From contig JAHHIB010000005.1 of NCBI GenBank assembly GCA_019359075.1, positions 1-64,000 on the forward strand: a stretch of DNA of 64,000 nucleotides, read 5' to 3'. Below the pieces are notes generated by a model, which saw only the letters and a program-made list of their open reading frames with translations, had not been told where the DNA came from and made no database searches. Position numbers and translations under genes: made by a program. The DNA is from Kalymmatonema hyalinum WJT4-NPBG1. GTDB taxonomy: Bacteria; Cyanobacteriota; Cyanobacteriia; Cyanobacteriales; Nostocaceae. Shown piece after piece: positions 1 to 8,169 of this stretch. Within the stretch, counting starts at the first letter, position 1; the number at the start of each line of letters is the position of its first letter.

Positions 1-124
1 ATTGGTATGAATTGCAAAGAAATTTATTCACTTTCGTTGTGCGTGAGTACATTGTGGACAATCTCACCAAGACTTGTGCTGCCTAGTACACATGGATGAT
101 GTTTTTTGTCAATGCGTAAGTCCT
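1..124 (-). mobile_element. end of a second insertion element, nested in an IS630 transposase gene
   Basis: On the minus strand the IS630 transposase frame breaks at position 124 into AGGACTTACGCATT (positions 124-111), which I recall as a terminal sequence of Nostocales insertion elements. Reading leftwards, an ATG at 52 opens a frame that stays open to the window edge (17 codons starting MYSRTTKVNK), possibly the start of this element's own transposase. The rest lies outside the window, so the family cannot be assigned. Confidence 0.4.
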
Positions 125-454
125 ATACTCTTTTAATTCTTCTAAGTGCCAGTAGTCCTTCTGCTTAAGCCTGCTAATTACTGTTTGTATTTGGGCATCA
201 TCAAGATAACCTCTCGATCCTTTATACTTGAGCTTAAGTCCTGCCGTACCTTGTTCTGCAAATATATATTTCCACTTACTTACAAAGCATAAAGAAACTC
301 CTAAAATACTTCCTATAGTCGAAAGATCGTAGTTTTGCATCACCATTTTTACAGCCAGTGCCCGTTTCAGTTCTCTGGGGTCTGGATTTGCTTGAATGAA
401 TTCCATCAACTCTTCCATGAGTACCACCATGCACCCTATCAGCACGCTTCGCAA
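125..454 (-). pseudogene. IS630-family transposase, N-terminal fragment
   Basis: The fragment encodes a helix-turn-helix N-terminus (residues about 33-75, with DLSTIGSILGVSLCFVSKWK) followed by the linker YWHLEELKEY that is typical of two-part IS630 transposases in cyanobacteria. Full proteins are about 340 residues and carry a DDE domain; here the frame ends after about 110 residues where another element begins. The right terminal repeat of the same element lies at 480-505. It is inactive as it stands. Confidence 0.7.
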
Positions 455-479
455 TTCAGTCTATCAACAACTGTAATTT

Positions 480-505
480 TTTACAAATGATTTAGGATTG
501 CTATA
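480..505 (-). repeat. IS630-type terminal inverted repeat
   Basis: Read on the minus strand this is TATAGCAATCCTAAATCATT, beginning at a TA dinucleotide as expected of IS630/Tc1-type insertion. The same end sequence recurs on the MITEs at 14177-14323 and 63331-63428. It forms the exact boundary at which the neighbouring glycosyltransferase frame is lost. Confidence 0.7.
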
Positions 506-894
506 GTATGAAAGGATTCTCCTTTTTCATCCATGTAATGCGTCCAGCTATAAGCAACTCCTGCTTCTGAATGCTGTTGCAAGGCGGTAAGTTGTAGCTC
601 CAACTTATCAGGTGTCCATAAGTCATCGGCATCGAGAAATGTAATAAACTCTCCAGTGGCATGATAGATGCCACGATTGCGAGCTACTGGTAAACCGCCA
701 TTGCTGTATGAAAAAATTTTAAGCCGAGGGTCTTCAAGCGAATTAAGCAATTCTAAAGTCCGATCAGTTGAGCCATCATTAATGACAATTAGCTCGAAAT
801 TTGAGAAGGTTTGTTGCTGAACCGATGCGATGGTTTCTAAAATAGTTCGCTCAGCATTATAAGCAGGAATAATGACCGATATTGTCGGTGACAT
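506..894 (-). pseudogene. GT2 glycosyltransferase, truncated by IS630-type insertion
   Basis: The product starts MSPTISVIIPAYNAE and shows the GT-A fold hallmarks of family 2: the nucleotide-binding N-terminus, VINDGSTDRT, GLPVARNRG, and the metal-binding DADD motif (FLDADDLWTPDKL). Only about 130 residues remain. The last seven codons of the open frame (IAILNHL) are translated from the terminal repeat of the IS element. The first ATG of the frame (at 939) gives an atypical leader, so the ATG at 894 is preferred. It would have transferred a sugar during exopolysaccharide assembly. Confidence 0.8.
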
Positions 895-1026
895 AAAGAT
901 TAACCTTCCTCTACATGAATATCTACTTTTGTTTGTCAATTGCTATGCTAATACGCGTATATATCGCACTGTCTTAAAAAATAGCTTGCGAGGAAATGTC
1001 GCAACGATTTTTTTCGTTCTGGCATT

Positions 1027-1062
1027 CAAGAGTCAATAGTTACTATGAACTATTGACTCTTG
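1027..1062. terminator. 15-bp perfect inverted repeat between genes
   Basis: CAAGAGTCAATAGTT (1027-1041) is followed by a 6-nt loop and its exact complement (1048-1062). It lies downstream of the pyruvyltransferase on the minus strand, so it could act as a terminator or RNA-stabilising hairpin. No clear T run follows on either strand. Confidence 0.4.
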
Positions 1063-1105
1063 AGTATGAATAACCCTCACAAATTTGCTGTGCAATTTCG
1101 ATGCA

Positions 1106-2333
1106 TCACAGCTTACTGAGAATAGCTTCAGTTTTTTTATTGCCTAAAAGCAACTTAACTAGGGCATATGTTGCTTTCTTCTTAAAGGTTCTGGCTTTTC
1201 TCACAGCCACTTGTCTAATTGGCAGACGCGGAGGTTCTAGCTGAGATTTGTCAAGCGCTTCCTCACGCCAAACTCTTGCACTTGATGAACTTGGCGAATC
1301 TAGGGCTAAGATAAATTCATCGCGCACTTGTTCGACTACCTTGATGGCGCGATCGCGACAAACTCTTGCTTTTTCTCGCGCTTCCTCTGTGTAACAGTAA
1401 TCAAAAGCTTGCTGCAATGCCTCGTCTGTGAGGCTGTCAGGAGTAAACACAACAGGCCAGCCAATCGTTTGTGTCTGAAGTACTATCTTAGCTCCCCCTG
1501 CGATCGGGTCTATGGCGAGCACGGGAACTCCATTTTTTAGTGCCAACACAGTACCGTGTAGACGTGTTGTTACCACAAAGTCCATGCGGGCAATTAGCGA
1601 GTCGATCTCAGCTGCGCTTCGGAGATTCGTTTGATTAGGGTCTAAACCTGTATCGATAGGCACTGCTACCATTTCCCGTGAGGCAATGAGTCGGTTAATG
1701 GCGTCATTTGCGATTTCATGTCTGCCTTTGTCTTTGTACTCATGTTGTGGATGAACAAGGATAACACCAACAACAGGTACCTTAGCTTGGCGTGAAAGGA
1801 AAGCAATGTCTGGGCGTGAATTAGCAGAACTGTCTCTTTCTAAAAGTACATCAAAAGGATTCCAATGATTAATCGACTCGATCATTGATAGGTCAACGCC
1901 AATTAAACGACAGGAACTGAAGTGTTGCACAAATTCATTACATAGCTTGACTCAGATCTTGCACCTATCCGTATAACCCTGGATTTAGTTAAAAGCAGCG
2001 CAATAAAGCTACAGCCTTTTTTTTGGCTTTTATCGGTAAAATAAGGGCTTTAGGGTTAGTACTGTGTGCCAAAACAACATCAAATTTTCTTGGTGCAAGA
2101 TGTGAGTTGACGTAAGGAAAATGTCCACATACAAACACAACGTGTGAATAAGTCTTAGGTTCGACTGAACGCCAATCGACGCCACCAACAAAGGGAGGAG
2201 CAAGAGCGATGTCATAGGCATGACCAGCATTTTCGATCCACTCGCAGACTAAATCTCGCGCCATCAAATCTCCGGCTGTAGCATTGTATTTCTCAAAACT
2301 GAACCAACCTGCTACGAGAATCTTCATGAACAT
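1106..2333 (-). pseudogene. polysaccharide pyruvyl transferase family gene, split by a MITE
   Basis: Two minus-strand frames belong to one gene. 2333-2102 gives the N-terminus (MKILVAGWFSFEKYNATAGD and VGGVDWRSVEPKTYSHVVFVCG). 1945-1106 gives the C-terminal half (NEFVQHFSSCRLIGVDLS, RPDIAFLSRQ, VVTTRLHGTVLALKNGVPVLAIDP). The TRLHG motif is the family's usual sugar-nucleotide/PEP-binding signature. The reading is interrupted by an insert of about 146 bp bounded by ATCTTGCACC / GGTGCAAGAT. The family adds ketal pyruvate to extracellular polysaccharide; the gene sits in an EPS cluster. The C-terminal half could be translated from GTG at 1930, but loss of function is more likely. Confidence 0.78.
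1956..2101. mobile_element. 146-bp MITE with 10-bp terminal repeats
   Basis: Perfect 10-bp inverted repeats, ATCTTGCACC (1956-1965) and GGTGCAAGAT (2092-2101), bound a non-coding insert within the pyruvyltransferase gene. A similar end occurs at 46714-46723, with a near match at 46812-46820, so this is a repeated family. I could not define a clear target duplication. Confidence 0.6.
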
Positions 2334-2361
2334 ATCTCCTTTGTAACACTATGAAGTAACT

Positions 2362-2490
2362 TTAAAATTCGGTCCCTTGAACCATGTTAATCATCATCAG
2401 ATCACAATCAGAAAAGGTTTATTGCTGAACTGATGTCATCGTTTTTAAGATATTTTGCTCAGCATTTTAGGCAAAACAATAACGCATATT
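2362..2490 (-). pseudogene. relic of a GT2 glycosyltransferase N-terminus
   Basis: The minus strand reads EQNILKTMTSVQQ, stop, TFSDCDLMMIN, which lines up with ERTILETIASVQQQTFSNFELIVIN of the glycosyltransferase at 506-894. It is a degenerate second copy carrying stop codons. It occupies most of the gap between the pyruvyltransferase and the flippase. Confidence 0.6.
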
Positions 2491-2653
2491 ATTGCTACAA
2501 TATTAGAATTTTATGGATACTTTAGAAACGCACTTATTTCAATTTTTTCTAATTTTCCTAGAACTTTGGGCAGCATATCTTTAAGGTTTTTTAGTGTTGA
2601 CTTAATCATCATTTCAGTGTCATAAGCAGCTTTGACCACAATTGCAGTCGTAT

Positions 2654-3931
2654 TTATAATTCTTTTGCAACTGACAAAGGTGAATTTTTGCCGAAGACAT
2701 ATTTAATAGCGCAGACACTAAAGATAGGCTGCGCTAGTACCTGACAAATAAGTACTGTTGCGGCTACCCAAAAGATTCCCCATTTTACAGCAACTAGCAA
2801 GGCAATTGTGAAGAACACAGTATAAATCAAGTTGCAGTAGAGATTGATATGGGTTTTACCGACGGCGTTGAGTAGTAGAGAAGTCGCATTATACAGGGGG
2901 AGCGGCAGAGCTGAAAGGCAGATAAGTACCAAAATTGGAACTGCTGTTACCCACTTGTGACCGAAAATAATTGGTACATAGAACGGAGCTAAACTTGATT
3001 GTAGAAGAATGAGTGGAACTACAAATATGGCAGTCGATTTGAGACTACTAAAATATCGCTTTTTGAGCTGGGTAAAGTTTCCACGAACTGCACAAAGATG
3101 AGGGAATAAAGCCGAAGTAAATGCATTCATCACATTCAAACTAATCCCTAACCCAGCATTGAAGGCGAAATAGTATATCCCTAAAGCCTGAATTCCTAGA
3201 AAACGTCCAACTAGTAAATAATCTATATTACCTCTCAATTTATTTAGTAATTCAACGCCAAGTATATTTTTACCAAAATTAGTAACTTCCTGCCATCGCT
3301 CTAGTTTGAAGGACTTAGGAGGTCGCCAAGAATGATTCATATAATTGATTACGATCCACACTGGAGTCGTTAGGACAATCGGTAAGACGACAGCCCACAT
3401 CCCTAACGCCAATAGGGCTAGACATATTGTTGAAATATTGACTATTAACGACTGAGTGATATTACATAATGCTGTAATGTTTAGTCGGTTTTCTCGTTGA
3501 ATCAATGCAGATTGAATCATGAAAATCGGTAACATTAAGTAGACAAGGGCGGCAATACAGATAGGCAAAATAACTTGGTTATTTCCATAAAACAAAGCAA
3601 TTGGAAAGGCAGCAATACACTGAATAAGAAATATTGAACTGCACAGAATCCAATTAAGCCAGTACGACGTATCACATATAACTTTTACATCTTGTTCATC
3701 AGCCTGAACAATCTTAGACCCAATCCCAGCCTTGAGGGTAAAAACAGTTGCAAATTCATTGGTTGTTAAAACGACTGCCACCAGCCCATAATCATAAGGA
3801 TTGAGCAGGCGGGCTAAAGTAATTGTTGTCCCCAAACGGAAGATACGATTTGCTAACTCGGCTCCTCCTAGCCAACCAACATTGCGAATAAATTGACCCG
3901 ACAGTTGCTGTTTCAGCTTATTGATTAACAT
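2654..3931 (-). CDS. Wzx-like polysaccharide flippase (MOP superfamily)
   Basis: This 425-residue polytopic membrane protein has the layout of the PST/Wzx branch of the MOP exporters: a short N-terminal segment (NVGWLGGAELANRIFRLGTTITLARLLNPYDYGLVAVV) followed by about 12 hydrophobic segments with a conserved basic loop. It would flip lipid-linked oligosaccharide repeat units across the cytoplasmic membrane. It lies in the same direction as the Wzy-like and Wzc-like genes upstream, fitting a Wzx/Wzy-dependent EPS pathway. Length is close to the usual 420-480. The substrate cannot be inferred. Confidence 0.82.
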   Translation of the reverse strand: MLINKLKQQLSGQFIRNVGWLGGAELANRIFRLGTTITLARLLNPYDYGLVAVVLTTNEFATVFTLKAGIGSKIVQADEQDVKVICDTSYWLNWILCSSIFLIQCIAAFPIALFYGNNQVILPICIAALVYLMLPIFMIQSALIQRENRLNITALCNITQSLIVNISTICLALLALGMWAVVLPIVLTTPVWIVINYMNHSWRPPKSFKLERWQEVTNFGKNILGVELLNKLRGNIDYLLVGRFLGIQALGIYYFAFNAGLGISLNVMNAFTSALFPHLCAVRGNFTQLKKRYFSSLKSTAIFVVPLILLQSSLAPFYVPIIFGHKWVTAVPILVLICLSALPLPLYNATSLLLNAVGKTHINLYCNLIYTVFFTIALLVAVKWGIFWVAATVLICQVLAQPIFSVCAIKYVFGKNSPLSVAKEL

Positions 3932-4021
3932 TGTAATTTAAGAGTTTAATTTACTTTTATTGCTTCTTGAAAAACTAATTTTTTTGAATATTGTACTCAT
4001 TAAATTACGCTATTTTAAAAT

Positions 4022-5269
4022 CTATTTTTTTTCTTTAAATGCAATACCCCTTATCACCAAACCAGGCCAAGAAAGGTAGACAAAACCTTCTATTCTTTCA
4101 CCAAAAGTGAAGAACAACAGAACTAAGAGTACACCTAACGCTACCTTGGCGGTCTTGTTTTTGTGGGCTTTGTAAAGTAAATCTATAAAGCTCCATAAGA
4201 AGGGAACTACTAATGCAATTAAACCTACCAGTCCTTTCTCAAACAGAAGACCGAACCAGGTGTGGTGAGTGCCAATAGGCATAAATTTTGTAAAGAAAAT
4301 CCCACGCGGAGCAACAATTCCATGACCCCAGAGGGGAGCTTCTTTCCAACCCTCCAGTGCCATGCGACCCAAAATTTCTCTAAGTCGCGAAGAGTCGGCT
4401 CGAGCCTGAGAGAACTGTTCCTTGAAAGTTTCAATAAAATTGATAAATAGGGGGGCAAAGATACCTGCAAAGAAACTGACTACCCCTGTTGTAATTTGTA
4501 CTTTTGGTCGAGTGAAGTTTACCAAAATCCAAGTGAGGAATGGAACGGCAGGAAGACATACAATACCCAACCGTGACACTGAGGCGACAATCATGGCGAT
4601 CAAACCAATCATACCAATTAACCGCCACTTTTTGTCGGAATCTTGACATGAAAGTATGAAATAGACGCAGCCTACCAGTCCTAAAGCAGGAGGCCAAGGC
4701 GCAAACAATGATAAGCGAGGTTGAGTAGCACCTGCATCCTCAAAACCATAAATTTTTACACTATAAAATATTCGATCATTGCCCCCTATGAACCGCAGTG
4801 GAGAAGTGTATAAAGTACTCGGTAGATGTAATGTAGATGCTAGATAGCAAATTGGAATCAAAATTAAACTTTGTAGGCAGACAATACAGATACCTCGGTA
4901 AAGCAACTTTGGGCGGATATTAAGGCAACCAATAAGGGGAAATAATGCCAGATAAGCCCATGTTCTCGCCCAATTGATTGATGAAGTAATTATCTTGCTT
5001 ACTCCCAAATCAAAGTCTATATGAGCCATAATTAAAGAAAATTCCATGACCAACATAGAAATAATCCATACCCATACTGTAGAAGGAATGGTTATTTTTT
5101 CTTCAGTTGGCGTATTTTCAGTTTGGTTCCAAAGTTTTTTGCCCAGGTAGAAAGTGAGTAACCACGCAATTATAGATATAAAAAAGTAGTACCCTCCCAG
5201 AAAGTAAAAACCATAGGTTCCTATTAGGGAATACCAAACTACTTTTTCTTCTAGGTTTTGAGGTTTCAT
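4022..5269 (-). CDS. O-antigen ligase/polymerase-like (Wzy-type) membrane protein
   Basis: The protein has about ten hydrophobic segments and a large central extracytoplasmic loop (GRMALEGWKEAPLWGHG, IGTHHTWFGLLFEKG), the usual pattern of WaaL/Wzy family proteins. The Arg and His residues in this loop region are typical of the family. The open frame begins at 5338, but MKPQNLEEKVVWYSLIGTYG at 5269 looks like the natural start; the upstream residues are unlike a protein N-terminus. It would polymerise or ligate the repeat units exported by the Wzx-like protein next to it. Confidence 0.75.
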   Translation of the reverse strand: MKPQNLEEKVVWYSLIGTYGFYFLGGYYFFISIIAWLLTFYLGKKLWNQTENTPTEEKITIPSTVWVWIISMLVMEFSLIMAHIDFDLGVSKIITSSINWARTWAYLALFPLIGCLNIRPKLLYRGICIVCLQSLILIPICYLASTLHLPSTLYTSPLRFIGGNDRIFYSVKIYGFEDAGATQPRLSLFAPWPPALGLVGCVYFILSCQDSDKKWRLIGMIGLIAMIVASVSRLGIVCLPAVPFLTWILVNFTRPKVQITTGVVSFFAGIFAPLFINFIETFKEQFSQARADSSRLREILGRMALEGWKEAPLWGHGIVAPRGIFFTKFMPIGTHHTWFGLLFEKGLVGLIALVVPFLWSFIDLLYKAHKNKTAKVALGVLLVLLFFTFGERIEGFVYLSWPGLVIRGIAFKEKK

Positions 5270-5399
5270 CCGAGTTGGAATTATAAGTGTAAGTTTTACT
5301 ATATAAAGTCGCGTTTCCAGAGCTTCTAAAACATTCAATATGCTTGGTCTTGGTTATTATGACAACTGTGTCATCTCGAAGCACAAATGTACAACTCAT

Positions 5400-6127
5400 T
5401 TAGCTATCTTTAGATATCGAAGTTTTGCGTTTGCGAGAGCGCAGCCAGAGTAACACTAGACCGGTAGTTGAAAAAACCGAGCCTAGAGCCGAACCCAGAT
5501 AAACATATGATTTTTTTGGCGTAGTAGGACTATTGGGTAAGCTAGGTTCTGCGACAATTTGAATAAGTGGATAAGAACCAAAGGCATTCGACTTGCCAAT
5601 ATCCAGTCTGGTTAGCGTGGAAGAAAAGACTGCTTCAGCAACTTGCATATCCCGTTTCAGAGCATCCAAGTTAGACCCTAGCTGTGCAAGGTTTTTTAGT
5701 CTATTTTCAAGCTGGGCAATCTGTTGGTCTATTGCTTGAGCTTGGGCTGTGAGTCCCTTTTGATCTGCTTGAACTGTCACCAGTTGTTGGAAAAGAGTCT
5801 CCCGAGAGGCGGTGCCAGAGTTAGTAGTACTCAAGTTTAATTGTTTTAGGGTTGCCAGAGTGACTGGTCGCCCTAAAAGTATCTGACCCCGGGCTAGCAA
5901 GGCTTGTTGAGCAGCATCTCGCTTGGCTTTCTCTGCAATGATTGTAGGATGGGCAGACCAAAATTTTGATTCTAAAACAACCACAGCAGCGCTAGCTTCA
6001 CTATAGTTTTTTAGGTTCTGTTGTGCCCTTAAAGCGATCGCCTGAATCTACTTCCAGACTTATGCCTTGGTGACCTAAGACTTTATCTGCAAGTCTTAGT
6101 ACAGTTTCCCCCTGAAACAGCGATGGG
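5400..6127 (-). pseudogene. Wzc/GumC-like polysaccharide co-polymerase, C-terminal part with frameshift
   Basis: The 194-residue open frame (5984-5400) contains a coiled coil (residues about 60-120, QLENRLKNLAQLGSNLDALKRDMQVAE), the GNVR-like segment IVAEPSLPNSPTTPKKS, and a final transmembrane helix followed by a basic tail. Upstream, another frame reads TVLRLADKVLGHQGISLEVD, and the two join (EPK-NYSEAS) if one base of the A6 run at 6007-6012 (T6 on the plus strand) is removed. The 5' part of the gene is missing; beyond 6127 are stop codons and IS debris. No kinase domain is present in what remains. Chain-length control of the EPS is the expected role. Confidence 0.65.
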
Positions 6128-6369
6128 AAACACTATCTGATGGCTACGATGCACCTAAGGCAGATAGTGTCCTATGGGGGAGATACAATTATCCACTAAG
6201 CTATCCGCCTGGACATTGTGGGTTGTGTTGCAAAAACTTGTTGAGGACATAAAAGCGGGTGCATCTTATTACAGGAGCACACGGAGAATGCGTAGAACGT
6301 AATTTTTCTTTTTCTCCCCTGCTCCTCTTCCCCCCCTGCACTGCTGCATACTTTGCATACTGTAAACGC

Positions 6370-6459
6370 ACAATAGGCAACACTTCGATAAGAACAGCCG
6401 AGAAAATCGCTGATTTCTTGATAAGTTTTTCCATCATTCATTAGCAGGAGAAGCCGCTA
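6370..6459 (-). pseudogene. IS630-type transposase fragment
   Basis: The minus strand encodes MNDGKTYQEISDFLGCSYRS, the helix-turn-helix seen in cyanobacterial IS630-family transposases. The frame then runs into unrelated, purine-rich sequence (6300-6345) and never reaches a catalytic domain. The stretch 6130-6440 therefore looks like a patchwork of mobile-element debris. A possible inverted repeat, CAGATAGTGT / ACACTATCTG, lies within 6130-6172. Confidence 0.45.
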
Positions 6460-6492
6460 CTTTGTCTATGCAGTATTTTCTAAGCGCGTTTA

Positions 6493-7113
6493 TTATTTAA
6501 ACCAATTTAACCAAGCTTCCCAATTTTCCACGATTTGGGCAAATTCTGCATAGCCTCCTGCTCTGGGATGAGCGCCATCGTTGGCTTTTGCCTCATCTAT
6601 CCAAATATTTGACTTCTCTAATATCGAAAAAACATCTAAATAAGGTACATTTAATTCATGACAAACCAAAGCAAACTGTTTAGATAAATCGGCCGTTCTT
6701 TGCTTTGTCTGATTATCTTCCGTATCCACATATGGCGCTGGACCAACCATCAAAACAGGATATAACTGTTTAGCTTCACTTAAAATTTTGTAGGTATTTT
6801 CGATTGATTTTGTAAATTCAACACGAGTTTTACCGTTTTCCACCGTTGTGTCATTCAGTCCAAAAGAAAAGACAATTCTGCCGTCGTATTCTTTGGGTAG
6901 CCGAAGTAATACTTCCTGTAACCAACGATTTGCTATATCAGTACTCGTATCCCGCCTAATTCCTAAATTATAGTAGGTAATGTCATAGCCTTTTTTGTTC
7001 GCATTAACACATATTCTTCCTGTCCACCCAAGGCACTCAGGATCGCCAGTACCGTTGACAAAGGAGTCGCCAACAAAACAAATTCTTACTTCTGGTAGAT
7101 GTTTGAATTGCAC
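6493..7113 (-). CDS. SGNH/GDSL-type hydrolase
   Basis: The 206-residue protein has all four SGNH blocks: GDSF with catalytic Ser17, the block II glycine in YYNLGIRRDTS, FGLND with Asn87, and DGAHP with Asp179 and His182. There is no signal peptide, suggesting a cytoplasmic esterase or lipase-like enzyme. The natural substrate is unknown. A 14-bp perfect palindrome GTGCGTTAACGCAC sits 22 bp upstream of the start. It is transcribed in the same direction as the RuBisCO operon but is separated from it by a strong terminator. Confidence 0.85.
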   Translation of the reverse strand: MQFKHLPEVRICFVGDSFVNGTGDPECLGWTGRICVNANKKGYDITYYNLGIRRDTSTDIANRWLQEVLLRLPKEYDGRIVFSFGLNDTTVENGKTRVEFTKSIENTYKILSEAKQLYPVLMVGPAPYVDTEDNQTKQRTADLSKQFALVCHELNVPYLDVFSILEKSNIWIDEAKANDGAHPRAGGYAEFAQIVENWEAWLNWFK

Positions 7114-7134
7114 AACAATTTTTTTTCAAATATA

Positions 7135-7148
7135 GTGCGTTAACGCAC
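7135..7148. promoter_or_regulatory. 14-bp perfect palindrome upstream of SGNH hydrolase
   Basis: GTGCGTTAACGCAC is perfectly self-complementary and lies just upstream of the hydrolase start. It could be an operator. However, GTGCGTTA-type sequences are scattered through this window (25632, 59921, 60062), so it may simply be a dispersed repeat. Confidence 0.25.
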
Positions 7149-7175
7149 CTTACATTTTATGATTTTTTTCTTACT

Positions 7176-7206
7176 AAAAAAGAGAGGTAGATAAACTTAC
7201 CTCTCC
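7176..7206 (-). terminator. rho-independent terminator of rbcL-rbcX-rbcS
   Basis: On the minus strand, GAGAGGTA and TACCTCTC form a stem (7198-7205 with 7182-7189) immediately followed by six T residues. It lies 60 bp after the rbcS stop codon, the right place for the end of the RuBisCO transcript. Confidence 0.8.
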
Positions 7207-7265
7207 TAATGGGTGATAGAAAAATGACTTACACCTTTCTCACAATTAATTCCAACTTATCAGCT

Positions 7266-7601
7266 TTAGTATCTGCTGGTATTGGGCTTGTGAACGATAA
7301 AGCTGAGAATTTGGCACTGCTTGATGTTATCGAAACCAACAACGCGGATATAGTGGTTGGAATACTGAGAACGGCAAGATTGAACTTCGCTCAACACTTC
7401 TTGAGTAGATTTAGCGCCGAACAAAGGCAGCTTCCACAGTGTCCAGTATAATTCCGTTGGCTCAGAAGTTTCGTTAAACTCGATTGCCGGAATGTAACCT
7501 TGAGTCAGGATGTACTGAACCTGCTTGGCAATTTGAGCATCAGAGAGGGGAGGTAGATAAGAAAGGGTTTCGTAACGACGCTCTTTTGGTAAAGTTTGCA
7601 T
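7266..7601 (-). CDS. rbcS: ribulose bisphosphate carboxylase small subunit
   Basis: The 111-residue protein carries the form IB small-subunit pattern: [20 protein letters not shown] at the start, [27 protein letters not shown], and [11 protein letters not shown]. It caps the L8 core of RuBisCO in the carboxysome to make the L8S8 enzyme. It is the third gene of rbcL-rbcX-rbcS, 59 bp after rbcX, and is followed by a terminator. Length is normal for cyanobacteria (about 110). Confidence 0.97.
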   Translation of the reverse strand: MQTLPKERRYETLSYLPPLSDAQIAKQVQYILTQGYIPAIEFNETSEPTELYWTLWKLPLFGAKSTQEVLSEVQSCRSQYSNHYIRVVGFDNIKQCQILSFIVHKPNTSRY

Positions 7602-7660
7602 AGGTGATGATAATGGGTTGCTATTTTTTGATGACTTGGAAATAGGAGCGAATACCTTTC

Positions 7661-8068
7661 CTAACTGGATAAGTTATCCAAATTAGGATCTGAAGTTGCT
7701 TGCCGTTCTGGTTCAGGGCTAGGGTTGGATACATTCATTTGCGTGATTCGCTCTAGATGCCGGCGACTTTGTTCCATATTGCCTTGCTGAATGCCAGTAC
7801 GAACCATTTCCGGTAAGAAATCGGCGACTTCCTCCGCTATGTGCTCTCTGACAGTCATGATCCGCAATGCCAAATCTGGCTTTTCTCGAAATAGTTCCTT
7901 GATGTATGCTTCTCCATCCTGAACTTTATTAGCGGAAAAGTTATGCAGCCAAAGTGCCAATGGAGGATTCGTTTCGCCCAGCTGTGCCAGTACTGTCCTT
8001 AGCGCTTGATAAGTCAGGTAGCTTTGGAGAGTCTTGGCTGTGTCTTTCGCAATTTGCTTGAGATTCAT
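7661..8068 (-). CDS. rbcX: RuBisCO assembly chaperone RbcX
   Basis: RbcX is a small, all-helical dimeric chaperone that binds the C-terminal tail of RbcL during assembly of the L8 core. The 135-residue sequence has the characteristic start [20 protein letters not shown], the groove region [19 protein letters not shown], and a helical [20 protein letters not shown] segment. The C-terminal tail (about residues 112-135) is polar and probably disordered. It lies between rbcL and rbcS, the usual Nostocales order. Confidence 0.96.
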   Translation of the reverse strand: MNLKQIAKDTAKTLQSYLTYQALRTVLAQLGETNPPLALWLHNFSANKVQDGEAYIKELFREKPDLALRIMTVREHIAEEVADFLPEMVRTGIQQGNMEQSRRHLERITQMNVSNPSPEPERQATSDPNLDNLSS

Positions 8069-8090
8069 GCTTGACCCCAGCCCTTAAAAG

Positions 8091-8118
8091 TATGAAGTAT
8101 GAAGGATGAAGGATGAAG
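8091..8118. repeat. heptanucleotide tandem repeat in the rbcL-rbcX spacer
   Basis: Four head-to-tail heptamers, TATGAAG, TATGAAG, GATGAAG, GATGAAG, lie between rbcL and rbcX. Short tandemly repeated repetitive sequences of this kind are known from the rbcLX spacer of Nostocales. The copy number is a likely strain-level polymorphism. Confidence 0.85.
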
Positions 8119-8169
8119 TGATTAAAGTCATTTAACATTCAGCCTTTATCCTTCCATTTTCAGCCTTTA

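Noticed and set aside
6196-6444. Overlapping frames on both strands in the IS debris
   Set aside because: Mostly translation of a purine-rich tract; only the short transposase HTH is recognisable.
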